Source: Bacteroidota bacterium
Lineage (GTDB): Bacteria > Bacteroidota > Ignavibacteria > Ignavibacteriales > Ignavibacteriaceae
Length of the DNA: 64,000 nt
Reading direction: 5' to 3'
Assembly: GCA_022573715.1 (NCBI GenBank)
Contig: JACZTL010000003.1
Coordinates: forward strand, 93,770-157,769
A model generated the notes under the pieces. That model saw nothing but the letters and a program-made list of their open reading frames with translations. It was not told where the DNA came from and did not search any database. This document shows, piece after piece, positions 53,663 through 63,400 of this stretch. Made by a program: the position numbers and the translations under genes. Numbering within the stretch: position 1 is the stretch's first letter; every line of letters begins with the position of its first letter.

Positions 53663-54657
53663 AAACTAAGTTTAATTATTTTATCTATTAAATCATCAAA
53701 AGAAATTCCCACAGCTTTTGCCATTTTTGGTACTAAGCTTGTAGAAGTCATACCGGGCAGTGTGTTTACTTCCAAACAATATGACACATTACTTTCGGAT
53801 AACCTGTAATCAATTCTGCCATATACGGAACAACCAAGTGCATTGAAAGCTGTTAATGCTTCCCTTTGCATAAATTTGGCAACTTCCTTTGGAATCTCAG
53901 CCGGAACAATATATTGGCTTTTTCCCGCAGTATATTTGCATTCATAATCATACAAGCCGTGTTCGGGTTTAATTTCCAAAACAGGTAAAGCTTTATCTTC
54001 TAAAACTGCAACGGTTATTTCCCTGCCCGAAATATATTCTTCAATTAAAACTTTTTCGGAAAAACTCAAAGAAAATAAAACTGCTTCTTCAACACTATTT
54101 TCGTCTTTACATATTGTTAGACCCACGGTTGAACCCTGATCATTTGGTTTAACCACACATGGAAATCCAATCTGATTTTCTATTTTTGAAATTAAATCTT
54201 TTATATCAAAGTTTTTATATGTTGATATCCATTTGGGCGTATTTACATTAAAATGATTGAATAAGATCTTTGCCATTTCTTTGTTCATGGCATTTGAACT
54301 TGAGTTCACATCAGAACCGGTATATTTAATTCCGCGTAATTCAAGAAGGGCTTGTATTAATCCGTCTTCACCGTATTTTCCGTGCAGACCTAAAAAGACA
54401 ATATCAATTCCATCAAATAAATTTGAATTAATAGCGTCAACATAGTTGCCGGATGAAATTTCACTAAACTCTTTTTTTGCAAAAAAATCTTCGATTTCAT
54501 TCGGTTGATTTTTCCCGTAAGCCGGATCAATAAGTTTTACGTTATAACCAAGATTAATTAAAGCATTATAAATTGATATGCTTGAATTTTTTGAAACTTC
54601 TCTTTCGGGTGAATAACCGCCGGCAAGCAGCGCAACTTTTAAATTATTATTTTTCAT
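53659..54657 (-). CDS. ddl: D-alanine-D-alanine ligase
   Basis: Ddl (332 residues) makes the D-Ala-D-Ala dipeptide of peptidoglycan. Signatures are VALLAGGYSPEREVSKNSS, LGLHGKYGEDGLIQALLELR, KYTGSDVNSSSNAMNKEMAK, CVVKPNDQGSTVGLTICKDE, EEYISGREITVAVLE and LEVNTLPGMTSTSLVPKMAK, covering the ATP-grasp fold. It heads a minus-strand operon with the FtsB-like gene and rarA, a cell wall, division and repair combination. Confidence 0.97.
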   Translation of the reverse strand: MKNNNLKVALLAGGYSPEREVSKNSSISIYNALINLGYNVKLIDPAYGKNQPNEIEDFFAKKEFSEISSGNYVDAINSNLFDGIDIVFLGLHGKYGEDGLIQALLELRGIKYTGSDVNSSSNAMNKEMAKILFNHFNVNTPKWISTYKNFDIKDLISKIENQIGFPCVVKPNDQGSTVGLTICKDENSVEEAVLFSLSFSEKVLIEEYISGREITVAVLEDKALPVLEIKPEHGLYDYECKYTAGKSQYIVPAEIPKEVAKFMQREALTAFNALGCSVYGRIDYRLSESNVSYCLEVNTLPGMTSTSLVPKMAKAVGISFDDLIDKIIKLSL

Positions 54658-54784
54658 CTATTTATATATTCAATTATGTTAGTTTTAATAATTGTTAAAT
54701 CCGGCTTTTGACGGATAAGTGTTGAACCTCGTTCAATATTTATTTCGGGATATGAATGTATGGCTGTATGGTTGAAAGTAATAA

Positions 54785-54834
54785 ATCCGGTAGCCAGTTA
54801 GTTACCTGATTCGGCTACCGCCGAACTGCCGGAT
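54785..54834. repeat. GC-richer palindrome with alternative foldings
   Basis: ATCCGG (54785) pairs with CCGGAT (54829-54834) and CAGTT with AACTG inside, or else CGGTAGCC (54788-54795) pairs with GGCTACCG (54813-54820). The two stems share bases and exclude each other. The local GC content stands out from the AT-rich spacer. Confidence 0.6.
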
Positions 54835-54906
54835 GAAAACTTAATGATAATCTTTATTCCAATATCCATTATTAAGTTTTTTTATAAATCTTTATCAATC
54901 ATTTTT

Positions 54907-54960
54907 CATACAACCATTCAATCATACAATCATACATTCATACATTCATACATTCATATT
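54907..54960. repeat. Short tandem repeat CATACATT
   Basis: Three exact CATACATT units (54931-54954) are preceded by degenerate CATACAAT/CATTCAAT units and followed by CATATT. This is a simple-sequence tract likely to vary in copy number; it is not a CRISPR array. Confidence 0.75.
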
Positions 54961-55036
54961 TCCTTTTCGCAAATATAATCATTCCCTCCCGCAGTAACCG
55001 GATGTGTTTTCTTGCAATCATTAATGTTTCATAGTA

Positions 55037-55678
55037 TTAGTACTGTTTTATTCCGTAAACTTTTTCAGAAATACTTTTTAATTCATCAATTTTCTCCTGC
55101 GGAAGTTTATTAACTCCGCCTAAACAACGTGCAATTGAAATTATTTTTGCCGTATGTTCAAGTTTTTCCATTTTATAATAGGCATCGTAAATATCAGTAC
55201 CCAATGTAACTGCGCCGTGATTTTCAAGCAGATAAGCCCATCCTTCAGAAATAAATTCGTGCAAACTTTTGGGTAGATCGTCAGTAGACGGAGTAGCGTA
55301 CTTGCATAAAGGAATTTTACCTAAAGATAAAATCACTTCCGGAAAAACATCGTTTACAATTTTGTTTTTACTGCTGGCAAAAGCAGTAGCATAAGCTGAA
55401 TGCGTGTGGATCACCCCAAAAACATCCGGTCTGTATGCGTATGCAAATTGGTGTAATTTAAATTCTGTTGATATTTTCCCGCTACCGCTTATTACACGGC
55501 CGTATAAATCTATCTCTAAAATGTCTTCTAATCCCACTGCTCCTTTACAAACATTAGAGCGTGTGATTAATATTGTATTTTCTGGAGTAAAGACAGATAA
55601 ATTACCGTCGAACGCAGAGACAAAGCCTTTTTCATAAACCCTGTGACAAACATCAATCAGCTGTTCAACTAAGAGCAT
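55037..55678 (-). CDS. Class II aldolase/adducin family protein
   Basis: This 213-residue zinc enzyme resembles L-fuculose-phosphate aldolase and L-ribulose-phosphate 4-epimerase: GFVSAFDGNLSVFTPENTIL, LITRSNVCKGAVGLEDILEI, the pair of zinc His in VIHTHSAYATAFAS, the third His in LLENHGAVTLG, and Glu in KISTEFKLHQFAYA. The substrate is unknown. It overlaps the upstream Gfo/Idh/MocA gene by 10 bases, so the two probably act in one sugar-phosphate or polyol pathway. Confidence 0.9.
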   Translation of the reverse strand: MLLVEQLIDVCHRVYEKGFVSAFDGNLSVFTPENTILITRSNVCKGAVGLEDILEIDLYGRVISGSGKISTEFKLHQFAYAYRPDVFGVIHTHSAYATAFASSKNKIVNDVFPEVILSLGKIPLCKYATPSTDDLPKSLHEFISEGWAYLLENHGAVTLGTDIYDAYYKMEKLEHTAKIISIARCLGGVNKLPQEKIDELKSISEKVYGIKQY

Positions 55679-56676
55679 TTTTTCTCCAGTTCTTCAATTA
55701 ATTTTAGATTAATATATCCGTCTTCACCTGTAACAAGAGGTGCTTTATTTTTCAAAAAAGCTTTTTGAACAGAACGAAGCATGTATAACATTTTATTGCC
55801 TCGTTTTCTAAACACTTTTTTGGTTTCGTTTTTCAATAATATTGATATTTTTGGTGTTTCATTTTTTATCCCGATAAAATTATCAATTGTTATTGCACCC
55901 TTGGTTCCGAGAATTTCAATTCTATTTAATGCTCTTTTATTACAGTATGAAACATTGAAATTACCGTATCCCAAGTCTTTAAATTTGACTGTTGCATAAG
56001 CATAATCTTCAACATCTTCTTTGAATACAAGGTTATCTAATCCACCGTTTATTTGTTCAATTTCTCCTCCAAAAAAAAGGAGCAGGTCAATTAAGTGAGT
56101 TCCTAAATCCCTTAATGCACCACCACCACTTAGCTTTTTATTGTATCTGAAATTCTCACTCGGAGGTAAATTAATATTGAAGCTCATGTTTATTGAAGTT
56201 AGTTTCCCTATCATTCTTGAGTTTATAATTTCTTTAGCTTTTAATATTAGTGGGTGATAACGCATAACATAATTAATCGAAAGTTGAACATTATTCTTTT
56301 TGCAAGTTTTAATTATCTCTTTTGCTTGTTCACTTGTCATTGATATAGGTTTTTCACAAAGAATATGTTTACCGGCATTAGCAGCCATAATAGCCTGTCC
56401 GTAATGGTTAATATTAGCACTTGATATATAAACAGCATCTATATCAGAGGCTAAAAATTTTTCATAATCAGAGAAATAATTTGCAATGGAGAATTTATTG
56501 GCAAGTTGCTCTGCTCTTTGTTTATTATTCGAGAAAATTGAGGTTACTTTACCTCTTCGTGATATATGTACTGCGGGCAAAAAAGAATGTTCAGCAAAAT
56601 GACCGCAACCGGCTACACCCCATTTTATTTTTTTAATTGGTAATTTTATTTTTTTATTTAATATTATTTTTTTCAA
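55669..56676 (-). CDS. Gfo/Idh/MocA family oxidoreductase
   Basis: This 335-residue NAD(P)-dependent oxidoreductase has a Rossmann start KWGVAGCGHFAEHSFLPAVH, the HILCEKPISMTSEQAKEIIK motif with catalytic Lys (EKP), and a C-terminal alpha/beta domain (GGALRDLGTHLIDLLLFFGG). Members act on sugars, inositols or glucose-6-phosphate-like substrates; which one is unclear. The TTG start at 56676 has no good ribosome binding site, and about 15 Lys-rich residues precede the Rossmann strand, so the true start is uncertain. Coupled to the aldolase gene. Confidence 0.88.
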   Translation of the reverse strand: MKKIILNKKIKLPIKKIKWGVAGCGHFAEHSFLPAVHISRRGKVTSIFSNNKQRAEQLANKFSIANYFSDYEKFLASDIDAVYISSANINHYGQAIMAANAGKHILCEKPISMTSEQAKEIIKTCKKNNVQLSINYVMRYHPLILKAKEIINSRMIGKLTSINMSFNINLPPSENFRYNKKLSGGGALRDLGTHLIDLLLFFGGEIEQINGGLDNLVFKEDVEDYAYATVKFKDLGYGNFNVSYCNKRALNRIEILGTKGAITIDNFIGIKNETPKISILLKNETKKVFRKRGNKMLYMLRSVQKAFLKNKAPLVTGEDGYINLKLIEELEKKCS

Positions 56677-56696
56677 CTATGAATTCCAATTAAACT

Positions 56697-57650
56697 TTAA
56701 AATAATTTTAATCTGTCCATTAACATGCTAATGGGTTTTGAATTAAGCATAATGTAAAAATGAATACTCGGAACACCTTTTTTAATTAATTCTTCGACTT
56801 GAGAGGCTGCCCACTCAACACCAACTTCAAGCACTTTATCCTTTTCTGCATCCATTACTTTGTCTGATAATTCTTCAGGAATATTTATAAAAAAATTTTT
56901 CGGTACTGTTGTAAGATTTGATTTTGCAGTAATTATTTTAAGCCCGGGAATAATTGGTACATTTATTCCCTGTTCTCTGCAAAGCTCTACATATTTAAAA
57001 TAAACTTCGTTATCATAGAACATTTGAGTTACAATATAATCTGCACCGTTATCCACCTTTTGTTTTGCATATTTTATATCTGTCAATAAATTTGGAGCTT
57101 CAAAATGTTTCTCGGGATAGCCGCCCACACCAATGCAGAAATTAGAGGGTTGTGCGTCAAGTAAACTTTCCTCTAAATATTTACCCTTGTTCATATCGTT
57201 TATTTGTTTTACCAGGTCTGTTGCATATTCATTTGCACTTTTGCCTTCGGGAACAGGTTTTTGAAATCCTAAATCATCACCCCTTATTGCCAGCACGTTA
57301 TCAATTCCCAGATAGCTCAGTTCAATTAAAAGGTCTTCCGTTTCTTCTCTTGTAAAACCGTTTGTAAGAATGTGCGGGACTGAATCAATATCATATTTAT
57401 GCTGAATTAAAGCACAAATACCAAGCGTGCCCGGTCTTTTTCTTTTTACTTTCTTCTTTATTCCGTCTTTAGTTTCGTCATATACAACCTCAGCCGAATG
57501 ACTTGTTATATCAATAAACGGGGGGTTATATTTAATGATGTTATCTAAAACGTTTAACAAACTTGTAATATCACCGCCTCTTTTAGGTGGAATTAATTCG
57601 AAACTTATAAAAGGTTTTTCCGCTTTTTCGATATGTTCAATAACTTTCAT
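56697..57650 (-). CDS. metF: Methylenetetrahydrofolate reductase
   Basis: MetF (317 residues) reduces 5,10-methylene-THF to 5-methyl-THF with FAD, supplying methyl groups for methionine. Conserved parts are FISFELIPPKRGGDITSLLN (with the catalytic Glu), PPFIDITSHSAEVVYDETKD, NVLAIRGDDLGFQKPVPEGK, FCIGVGGYPEKHFEAPN and ADYIVTQMFYDNEVYFKYVE. No riboswitch fits in the 72-base upstream gap, and no metH or metE lies nearby. Confidence 0.96.
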   Translation of the reverse strand: MKVIEHIEKAEKPFISFELIPPKRGGDITSLLNVLDNIIKYNPPFIDITSHSAEVVYDETKDGIKKKVKRKRPGTLGICALIQHKYDIDSVPHILTNGFTREETEDLLIELSYLGIDNVLAIRGDDLGFQKPVPEGKSANEYATDLVKQINDMNKGKYLEESLLDAQPSNFCIGVGGYPEKHFEAPNLLTDIKYAKQKVDNGADYIVTQMFYDNEVYFKYVELCREQGINVPIIPGLKIITAKSNLTTVPKNFFINIPEELSDKVMDAEKDKVLEVGVEWAASQVEELIKKGVPSIHFYIMLNSKPISMLMDRLKLF

Positions 57651-57722
57651 AATTCACTTGTTAATTTTTAGATAAAATGTAATATGAATAAATCTTTGAT
57701 ATATGTAAAGTAAGTGTCAGTA

Positions 57723-60176
57723 TTAATTTTGTTTTACAAATCTAAGCAGATTTTTATTCTGAATTATTGATGCTGAATCTGTTCTTACTTTTATATATTT
57801 ACCGTTCAGCCACAAGTTGGTCATATCTTTATAATGATCACTTAAAACACACCCTGATTGACCCGTTGTTAATACCATTAAAAATTGGTCGGGCTTGGCA
57901 AAGTCGTAAATAAATCTCATCGCAGGCCCCAGGTTGTTCTCAAACTCACCGTGTTTGAATCTCGGATATTTTTCTATACTTTTTGCAAATGAATATTCGG
58001 TATTAAAAATTGTAGTCCCGTCCCCGCTTATTTCAAATGGACCGATATTAATTAAATTATCCAGCATCTTTAAATTTCCGCTGAACATATGTTTAAACGT
58101 AACTTGATGTAAACTTCCCCATTGCCAATGTTCCATTTTTTTACCGAGCTTGTTTTCCAAATAATCCAGGGCATCGGTTAAACTTTTTCTTATAATATAA
58201 TTTTTAGTTTCCACTTTGGGTGTGTTTATATTATTGTACCAACTGTTATCATCTTCATTTAAAATCTGTTGAATGCTTCTGTAAGGTACGTTTGCTACAA
58301 ACACGAAATCATTTAAAAGTTCCTCACCCATTTCGTCTTCAAAAATATTTTTTAGAAGATACTTAAAAAAGCCAGCGTAAATAAGGGGTGTTTGACTGTA
58401 TTTATCAAATTTATAATCCCATTGCTCAAACAAACTAAGAGCTTTTTTAAGATTATCGTCAACCACTTTTATATTGTTAAACGCCAAAAGCAGATGACCT
58501 GTAATTTCCTTTGCATAAGGTGAAACAAAATCCATTTGGTAATTTTTAAAATCATTTATGGAATGTTTATTTTTTAATTTTAAGAGTTGAGTTATCCTGT
58601 CTAATCGTGATGACGGCTCCCATAAATTGGATATATAATACTTAAAATTTTTTAATGTTTTATTATTTGCAGATGCAATAAAATGACTTTTGGGATTTAA
58701 TAAATACGGGATTCTATTTCTGCTTAAAATTCCCTTCCAATTATAATTGCTGCTTGTTCCGTCAATTATATAATTTGCATCGTAGTATTTTCTTATCGGA
58801 AGATCAGCACCGAACACATAACCGATGTTCCCTTTTTTATCTGCATAAATAAAATTTTGCCCCGGCACTCCGAAATCATCTAACGCTTTCTTAAATTGAT
58901 AGAAGTTCTTCGCCTTGTTCACATTATAAATTGCATTCAGTTCATCGCTAAATTCATTGCCGAGCCAGTGCATTGAAATAGGCGAAAATGTTTCCGGTTC
59001 ATTCTTATATAAAAATGAAAGCGGATGTATATCAGAAATTATCGGTCCATTGTGTGTGATTTTTGTGACGTTAACAACCGGAGTAGAATTTCTTACCTTG
59101 ATAGTGTCTTTTATAATTTTTAAATCGTACCATCTTCTATCATAAAAATATTTTTTACCTGAACTGTCAATTTTTTCGCTGTAAAAATCCGCATCGTCTG
59201 CCATTACGTTGGTCATAGTCCAGGCAATTGAATTATTTTTACCGATAACAATTCCCGGAATACCCGGCAGGGTAAAACCTGCTGCATTCCAATTCCCCAC
59301 TTTAATTACTGCTATAAACCATTTAACCGGTGCACTGAAAGTAAGGTGAGTATCGTTTGCTATTATAGGTTTTCCGCTTGCCGACATACTTCCGTCAACC
59401 ACCCAACTGTTTGAGCCGATATGTGTACCGCGAAGTCCTAAAAATTTTCTAAACTGTTTCTCAACTCTTACAAACGAATTATTAATCTTTGGTAAATTAG
59501 CTATACCTTTGGGAATAATAACCGGGGCATCCTTCGTATAAGCGGGTAATATTTCTTTGGCTTTTTCAACTCCTACTTTTTGAATCAGTTCTGTGTATGC
59601 AAAGTCTGTCCACCAACCGATGTTAAGTTCCCAAGCCATCATTCTCATTATTATCAGACTATGAATGGGTCTCCATTCTTCCGGTTCGTAACCTAACACA
59701 CTAAATTCAATCGGCAGTTTTCCGCCTGCATTTTTAATAAAAAAATTCACACCGCGTGAATATGCTTTTAGAAGTTTAATATTGTTCCGATTAGACTTTG
59801 CGTAATTTTTAATTAGATTTCTTTTTATCCCAACGGTTAAGAACATCTTATCGAAAGGAATCGTCTTTTCACCGAAAATCTCGCTAAGTTTGCCTGCACC
59901 TGCTCTGCGTGCAATATCCATAGTAAATAATCTTTCCTGTGCGTGAACATAACCCAAAGCAAATGCTGCATCGCTTTCGGTCTGTGCAATAATGTAGGGA
60001 ACGGCTACACTGTCCCTGTAAATTTCGATGTTGTTATCTATTCCATTTAAGGAAATTTCATCCTTGTATTCGGGTAATGAGGAATTGAGCATATTATAGA
60101 ATATAGCTCCGCCGATAAGTATTATTACAATTATACTTATAATAACAGCTAATGTAGTTTTAACCCAGGATTTCAT
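57723..60176 (-). CDS. Penicillin acylase family N-terminal nucleophile hydrolase
   Basis: This 817-residue protein has a membrane anchor (TTLAVIISIIVIILIGGAIF), the A-chain region YVHAQERLFTMDIARRAGAG, a spacer, and the autocatalytic cleavage point GSNSW with Ser255 as predicted nucleophile (THIGSNSWVVDG), followed by NDTHLTFSAPVKWF and AGFTLPGIPGIVIGKNNSIA. It probably hydrolyses an amide such as an N-acyl homoserine lactone, acylated amino acid or beta-lactam side chain, in the periplasm. The substrate is not deducible. It is 72 bases upstream of metF on the same strand. Confidence 0.93.
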   Translation of the reverse strand: MKSWVKTTLAVIISIIVIILIGGAIFYNMLNSSLPEYKDEISLNGIDNNIEIYRDSVAVPYIIAQTESDAAFALGYVHAQERLFTMDIARRAGAGKLSEIFGEKTIPFDKMFLTVGIKRNLIKNYAKSNRNNIKLLKAYSRGVNFFIKNAGGKLPIEFSVLGYEPEEWRPIHSLIIMRMMAWELNIGWWTDFAYTELIQKVGVEKAKEILPAYTKDAPVIIPKGIANLPKINNSFVRVEKQFRKFLGLRGTHIGSNSWVVDGSMSASGKPIIANDTHLTFSAPVKWFIAVIKVGNWNAAGFTLPGIPGIVIGKNNSIAWTMTNVMADDADFYSEKIDSSGKKYFYDRRWYDLKIIKDTIKVRNSTPVVNVTKITHNGPIISDIHPLSFLYKNEPETFSPISMHWLGNEFSDELNAIYNVNKAKNFYQFKKALDDFGVPGQNFIYADKKGNIGYVFGADLPIRKYYDANYIIDGTSSNYNWKGILSRNRIPYLLNPKSHFIASANNKTLKNFKYYISNLWEPSSRLDRITQLLKLKNKHSINDFKNYQMDFVSPYAKEITGHLLLAFNNIKVVDDNLKKALSLFEQWDYKFDKYSQTPLIYAGFFKYLLKNIFEDEMGEELLNDFVFVANVPYRSIQQILNEDDNSWYNNINTPKVETKNYIIRKSLTDALDYLENKLGKKMEHWQWGSLHQVTFKHMFSGNLKMLDNLINIGPFEISGDGTTIFNTEYSFAKSIEKYPRFKHGEFENNLGPAMRFIYDFAKPDQFLMVLTTGQSGCVLSDHYKDMTNLWLNGKYIKVRTDSASIIQNKNLLRFVKQN

Positions 60177-60441
60177 ACTTTAATTTTATATTCAATTTTT
60201 ATAAACAGAACCTAAAATAATAAAGTTATTACAAATTATTACGTAAGACGGAAAACGAGAGACGAAAGACGGCAAACGACAAAGGTGAAACAGAAGAGCA
60301 CAATTTTTTTTGTAGAACGAATCTCACTATTCGTTTAAAAAGAATGCTGAAAAGTTACCTCCGAGGTTACAAATGGTAGGTTTATGTTTTCTTTAATATC
60401 GTTCCTAATTTATTTAAAACCTCTGAGATTTTGTAAAGATA
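60177..60441. other. 265-base spacer with several short palindromes
   Basis: Between the acylase and the histidine kinase there is no gene. The spacer holds a purine-rich degenerate GACGAAAGACG stretch (about 60247-60280), the dispersed palindrome at 60311, and two imperfect AACCTC-type palindromes (60353-60369 ACCTC-C-GAGGT; 60416-60432 AAAACCTCTGAGATTTT). Confidence 0.6.
60311..60338 (+). repeat. Dispersed palindromic repeat, copy 2
   Basis: TGTAGAACGAATCT is followed by CACTATTCGTTTAA. AACGAAT and ATTCGTT pair over 7 bases. Relative to the copy at 33352-33378 one stem pair has changed from G-C to A-T on both sides, so the pairing is kept. Confidence 0.7.
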
Positions 60442-63400
60442 TTATAATTTATGATTTAAGGCATTATCAAGTGTACTGATTAATTCTTTTTTAGTAAATG
60501 GTTTTGCTAAATAACTTGTAAAGCCACTTTCCAAATATTTCTTTTTATTATCTGAAACTGTATAGGCAGAAACAGCTATTATTGGAACCGGTTTATAATC
60601 TTCTAATTTTCTTATATGTTTTGTTAACTCAATTCCATCAGGTTGAAACTTTAGATCAATATCCATTAAGATAATATCAAACTTGATATTTTTAGCTTTG
60701 ATAAGACCTTCAATGCCATCTTTAGCCAAAATAATATTATAATGGTTTTTTAAAAATCTTTTAACAATATCACTTGCAATTTTATCATCTTCCACATAAA
60801 GTAATTTAGGGAGTTTAACTTCAGGAAATTTTTCTTTATCTAAGAGTTCCTTTTTAGATGATTTAGAAATTGAAGGTGTTGTAGGATAGAGCATTACGTT
60901 TGTCGGAATAAGAACAGTAAAGGTTGAACCTTTACCTAATTCACTTTCTAATGTAATTTTACCCTTGAGTTTTTTAATGTATTTATTTGTAATAGTAAGA
61001 CCAAGACCAGTACCTTCATAGATCCTAGAGGCACCTTCACTAACTTGGCGAAATTCTTCCCAAATTATTTCTCGCTTATCCTTTGGTATTCCAATGCCAG
61101 TATCTACTACTTTAATTTCAGCATATTTATAATCCTTAGTTATATCAACATAAACCGTTATGCCACCTTCTTCTGTATATTTAACAGCATTATTTATAAG
61201 ATTATTTAAAATTTCATAGAATATCCTTACATCACTATGTATTATAAGGTCATCAACATTGCTTTTAACTTTAATAAAAATATTTTTTTTAAGTGCCGAC
61301 TTTTCAAATAACAAAACACTTCTTGGAACTTCTTTAATAACATCAAACTCAGTAAGTTCTATTTCTACTGATTCAGATTCAATTTTTGATAAATTTAAGA
61401 TTAGGTTCAATGTTTTTAAAAGTCGTTTACCATTTTCATTTATTAAACTCGCAATTTTATTTAGTTCGGGATCTTTAATATCTTCCTCTAATATCTCGGT
61501 AAATCCCAGAATGCCTACTAATGGAGTCCTGAGTTCGTGACTCATATTTGAAAGAAAACTAGATTTAAGTTTGTACAATTCTTCAGCTTTTTCTTTGGCT
61601 TTTATTAACTCTTCCCTCATTTCTCTTTTTTCAGTTATATCATCTTTGATGGCTATATAATTCAATATGTTTCCTTCATTATCAATAATAGGTGCAATTG
61701 TCACACTTTCCCAATAAAGTTCACCATTTTTACGTTTATTTAAAAGTTCACCTTTCCAGGTCTTGCCATAGAGAATTGTATCCCATAGTTCTTCAAAAGT
61801 TTCTTTAGGCATTTGTCCGGATGAGAAAATACTAGGATTTTTACCTATCAACTCTTTTTGAGTATATCCTGTCACTTCAGTTATTTTGGGATTTGCATAT
61901 TCAATATTACCATCCAGATCAGTAATTATTATCATATTAGGACTTTGCTCAATACCGCGGGATAATTTTAATATTTCAGCCTGATATTTTTTTCTAGTGG
62001 TTATATCGAAAATAGAACTTTGCATTATATTATCTGAAATTAAATTAGCACTTATTAATGTAGAAATAACAGAACCATCTTTTCTAATACCGATAGTTTC
62101 AAAATTAGAGATAACTTTTTTGTCTTTTAATTTTTCGAGAAATAATTTTCTGCCAATATCAGATTTATATAAACTGTTTGTATCAATTTTTAAGATTTCT
62201 TCTTTTGATTGATAGCCAAACATTTTTACAAAAGCATTATTGCATTCTAAAATTTTGCCGTCAACTGTTGATGTATATACAGCAGTTAAATTGTTATCAA
62301 AAAGTGATTTGTATTTTTTTTCACTTTCTATAACTTTTGCTTGGGCTTCAACTTGTTCAGTAATATCTGTGTTAACAGAAAGGTTCACTTTTTCATTTTC
62401 ATATTCTATTGAAGTAATCATTACCCGTGTTGTATAAACAGAACTGTCTGCACGTTTTTTCTTTTCTATAAAAGATAGAATTTTATCATTTATTAAATCA
62501 TTTTCTCTTTTATCTTTTAATAATTTTGTCTCTTGTTCAACAAGAAAATCATTAATAATATTCATACCAATAAGTTTTGATTTTTTATAACCGGTTTGTT
62601 TTTCAGCTTCAGGGTTGGCATAAATTATTTCGCCGGCATTTACACCACCAAGTTTAGTAAGGAAAACAGCATTCGGTAGATTTTCAAGTAGTAGTTTAAA
62701 TTTTGCTTCACTCTTTTTTAATTCGTCTATATTACGTTTACGGATTGTAATATCATCAACTAAAGAAGCTACACCAGTAACTTTACCACTTGTGTCGGTT
62801 ATGGCTACATTGTACCAATTACATAATATCCTTTTACCATCTTTAGTGACATTTTCATTTGTGCCTCGATAACCACCGGTTTGAGATAATAAATGATTGA
62901 ATATATTATTAATATTTTCTTTTAACTCTTCAGGTACAATCAATTCATTAGCGTGTTTACCCAAAGCTTCTGCTTTACTATAACCATAAATTTCCTCAGC
63001 TGATCGATTCCAGTCCGTAACTTTAAAATTTAGATCCCAGAAAATTGCAGCAAGGGGAGTATTTTCCAAATGGTTAGCCATACGCTGCTGACTCTCTCTC
63101 AATTCATTTTCAGCTTTTTTGCGTTTTGTTATATCCCGCCAAACTGTATGTAAAATTTTATTTTTATCATCTTTAGAAACAACTGTCAGTAGTACTTCCA
63201 CCGGAAATACTTCTCCGTCAGCTTTTTTATGGTCCCATTCAAAACGATGACTGCCTTTTTGAAAAGCAATATTCATCATCTCTTCTGCTTTTTCAAAAGA
63301 CTCTCGTCCGTCAGGCTGAAATTCAGGCGACAAAACAGAAGGATGAATATTTAGAAGTTCTTTTTTATTTTTATAACGAAGCATTTTTACTGTAGAATCG

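Larger units (their letters stand above)
54749..54960. repeat. Element with degenerate inverted ends made of GTATG octamers
   Basis: GATATGAATGTATGGCTGTA and the next bases TGGTTGAAAG (54749-54778) resemble the reverse complement of 54907-54960, which reads AATATGAATGTATGAATGTA and continues in further GTATG-type units ending GGTTGTATGA. The two arms enclose about 130 bases with a GC-richer palindrome. The match is imperfect and partly due to low complexity. Confidence 0.45.
54658..55036. other. 379-base spacer with nested inverted repeats, no gene seen
   Basis: The region between ddl and the class II aldolase gene has no open frame of note. It holds TTGAAC-CTC-GTTCAA (54723-54737), a GC-richer palindrome (54785-54834) and, on either side, short degenerate repeats of GTATG-containing octamers in opposite orientation (54749-54776 and 54907-54960). 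These are listed separately. No promoter is clear by eye. Confidence 0.7.

Noticed and set aside
54907..54960. Possible CRISPR-like array
   Set aside because: The units are only 8 bases with no spacers and no cas genes; it is a simple-sequence repeat.
57651..57722. SAM or cobalamin riboswitch upstream of metF
   Set aside because: Only 72 bases separate metF from the acylase gene and no conserved riboswitch core is visible.
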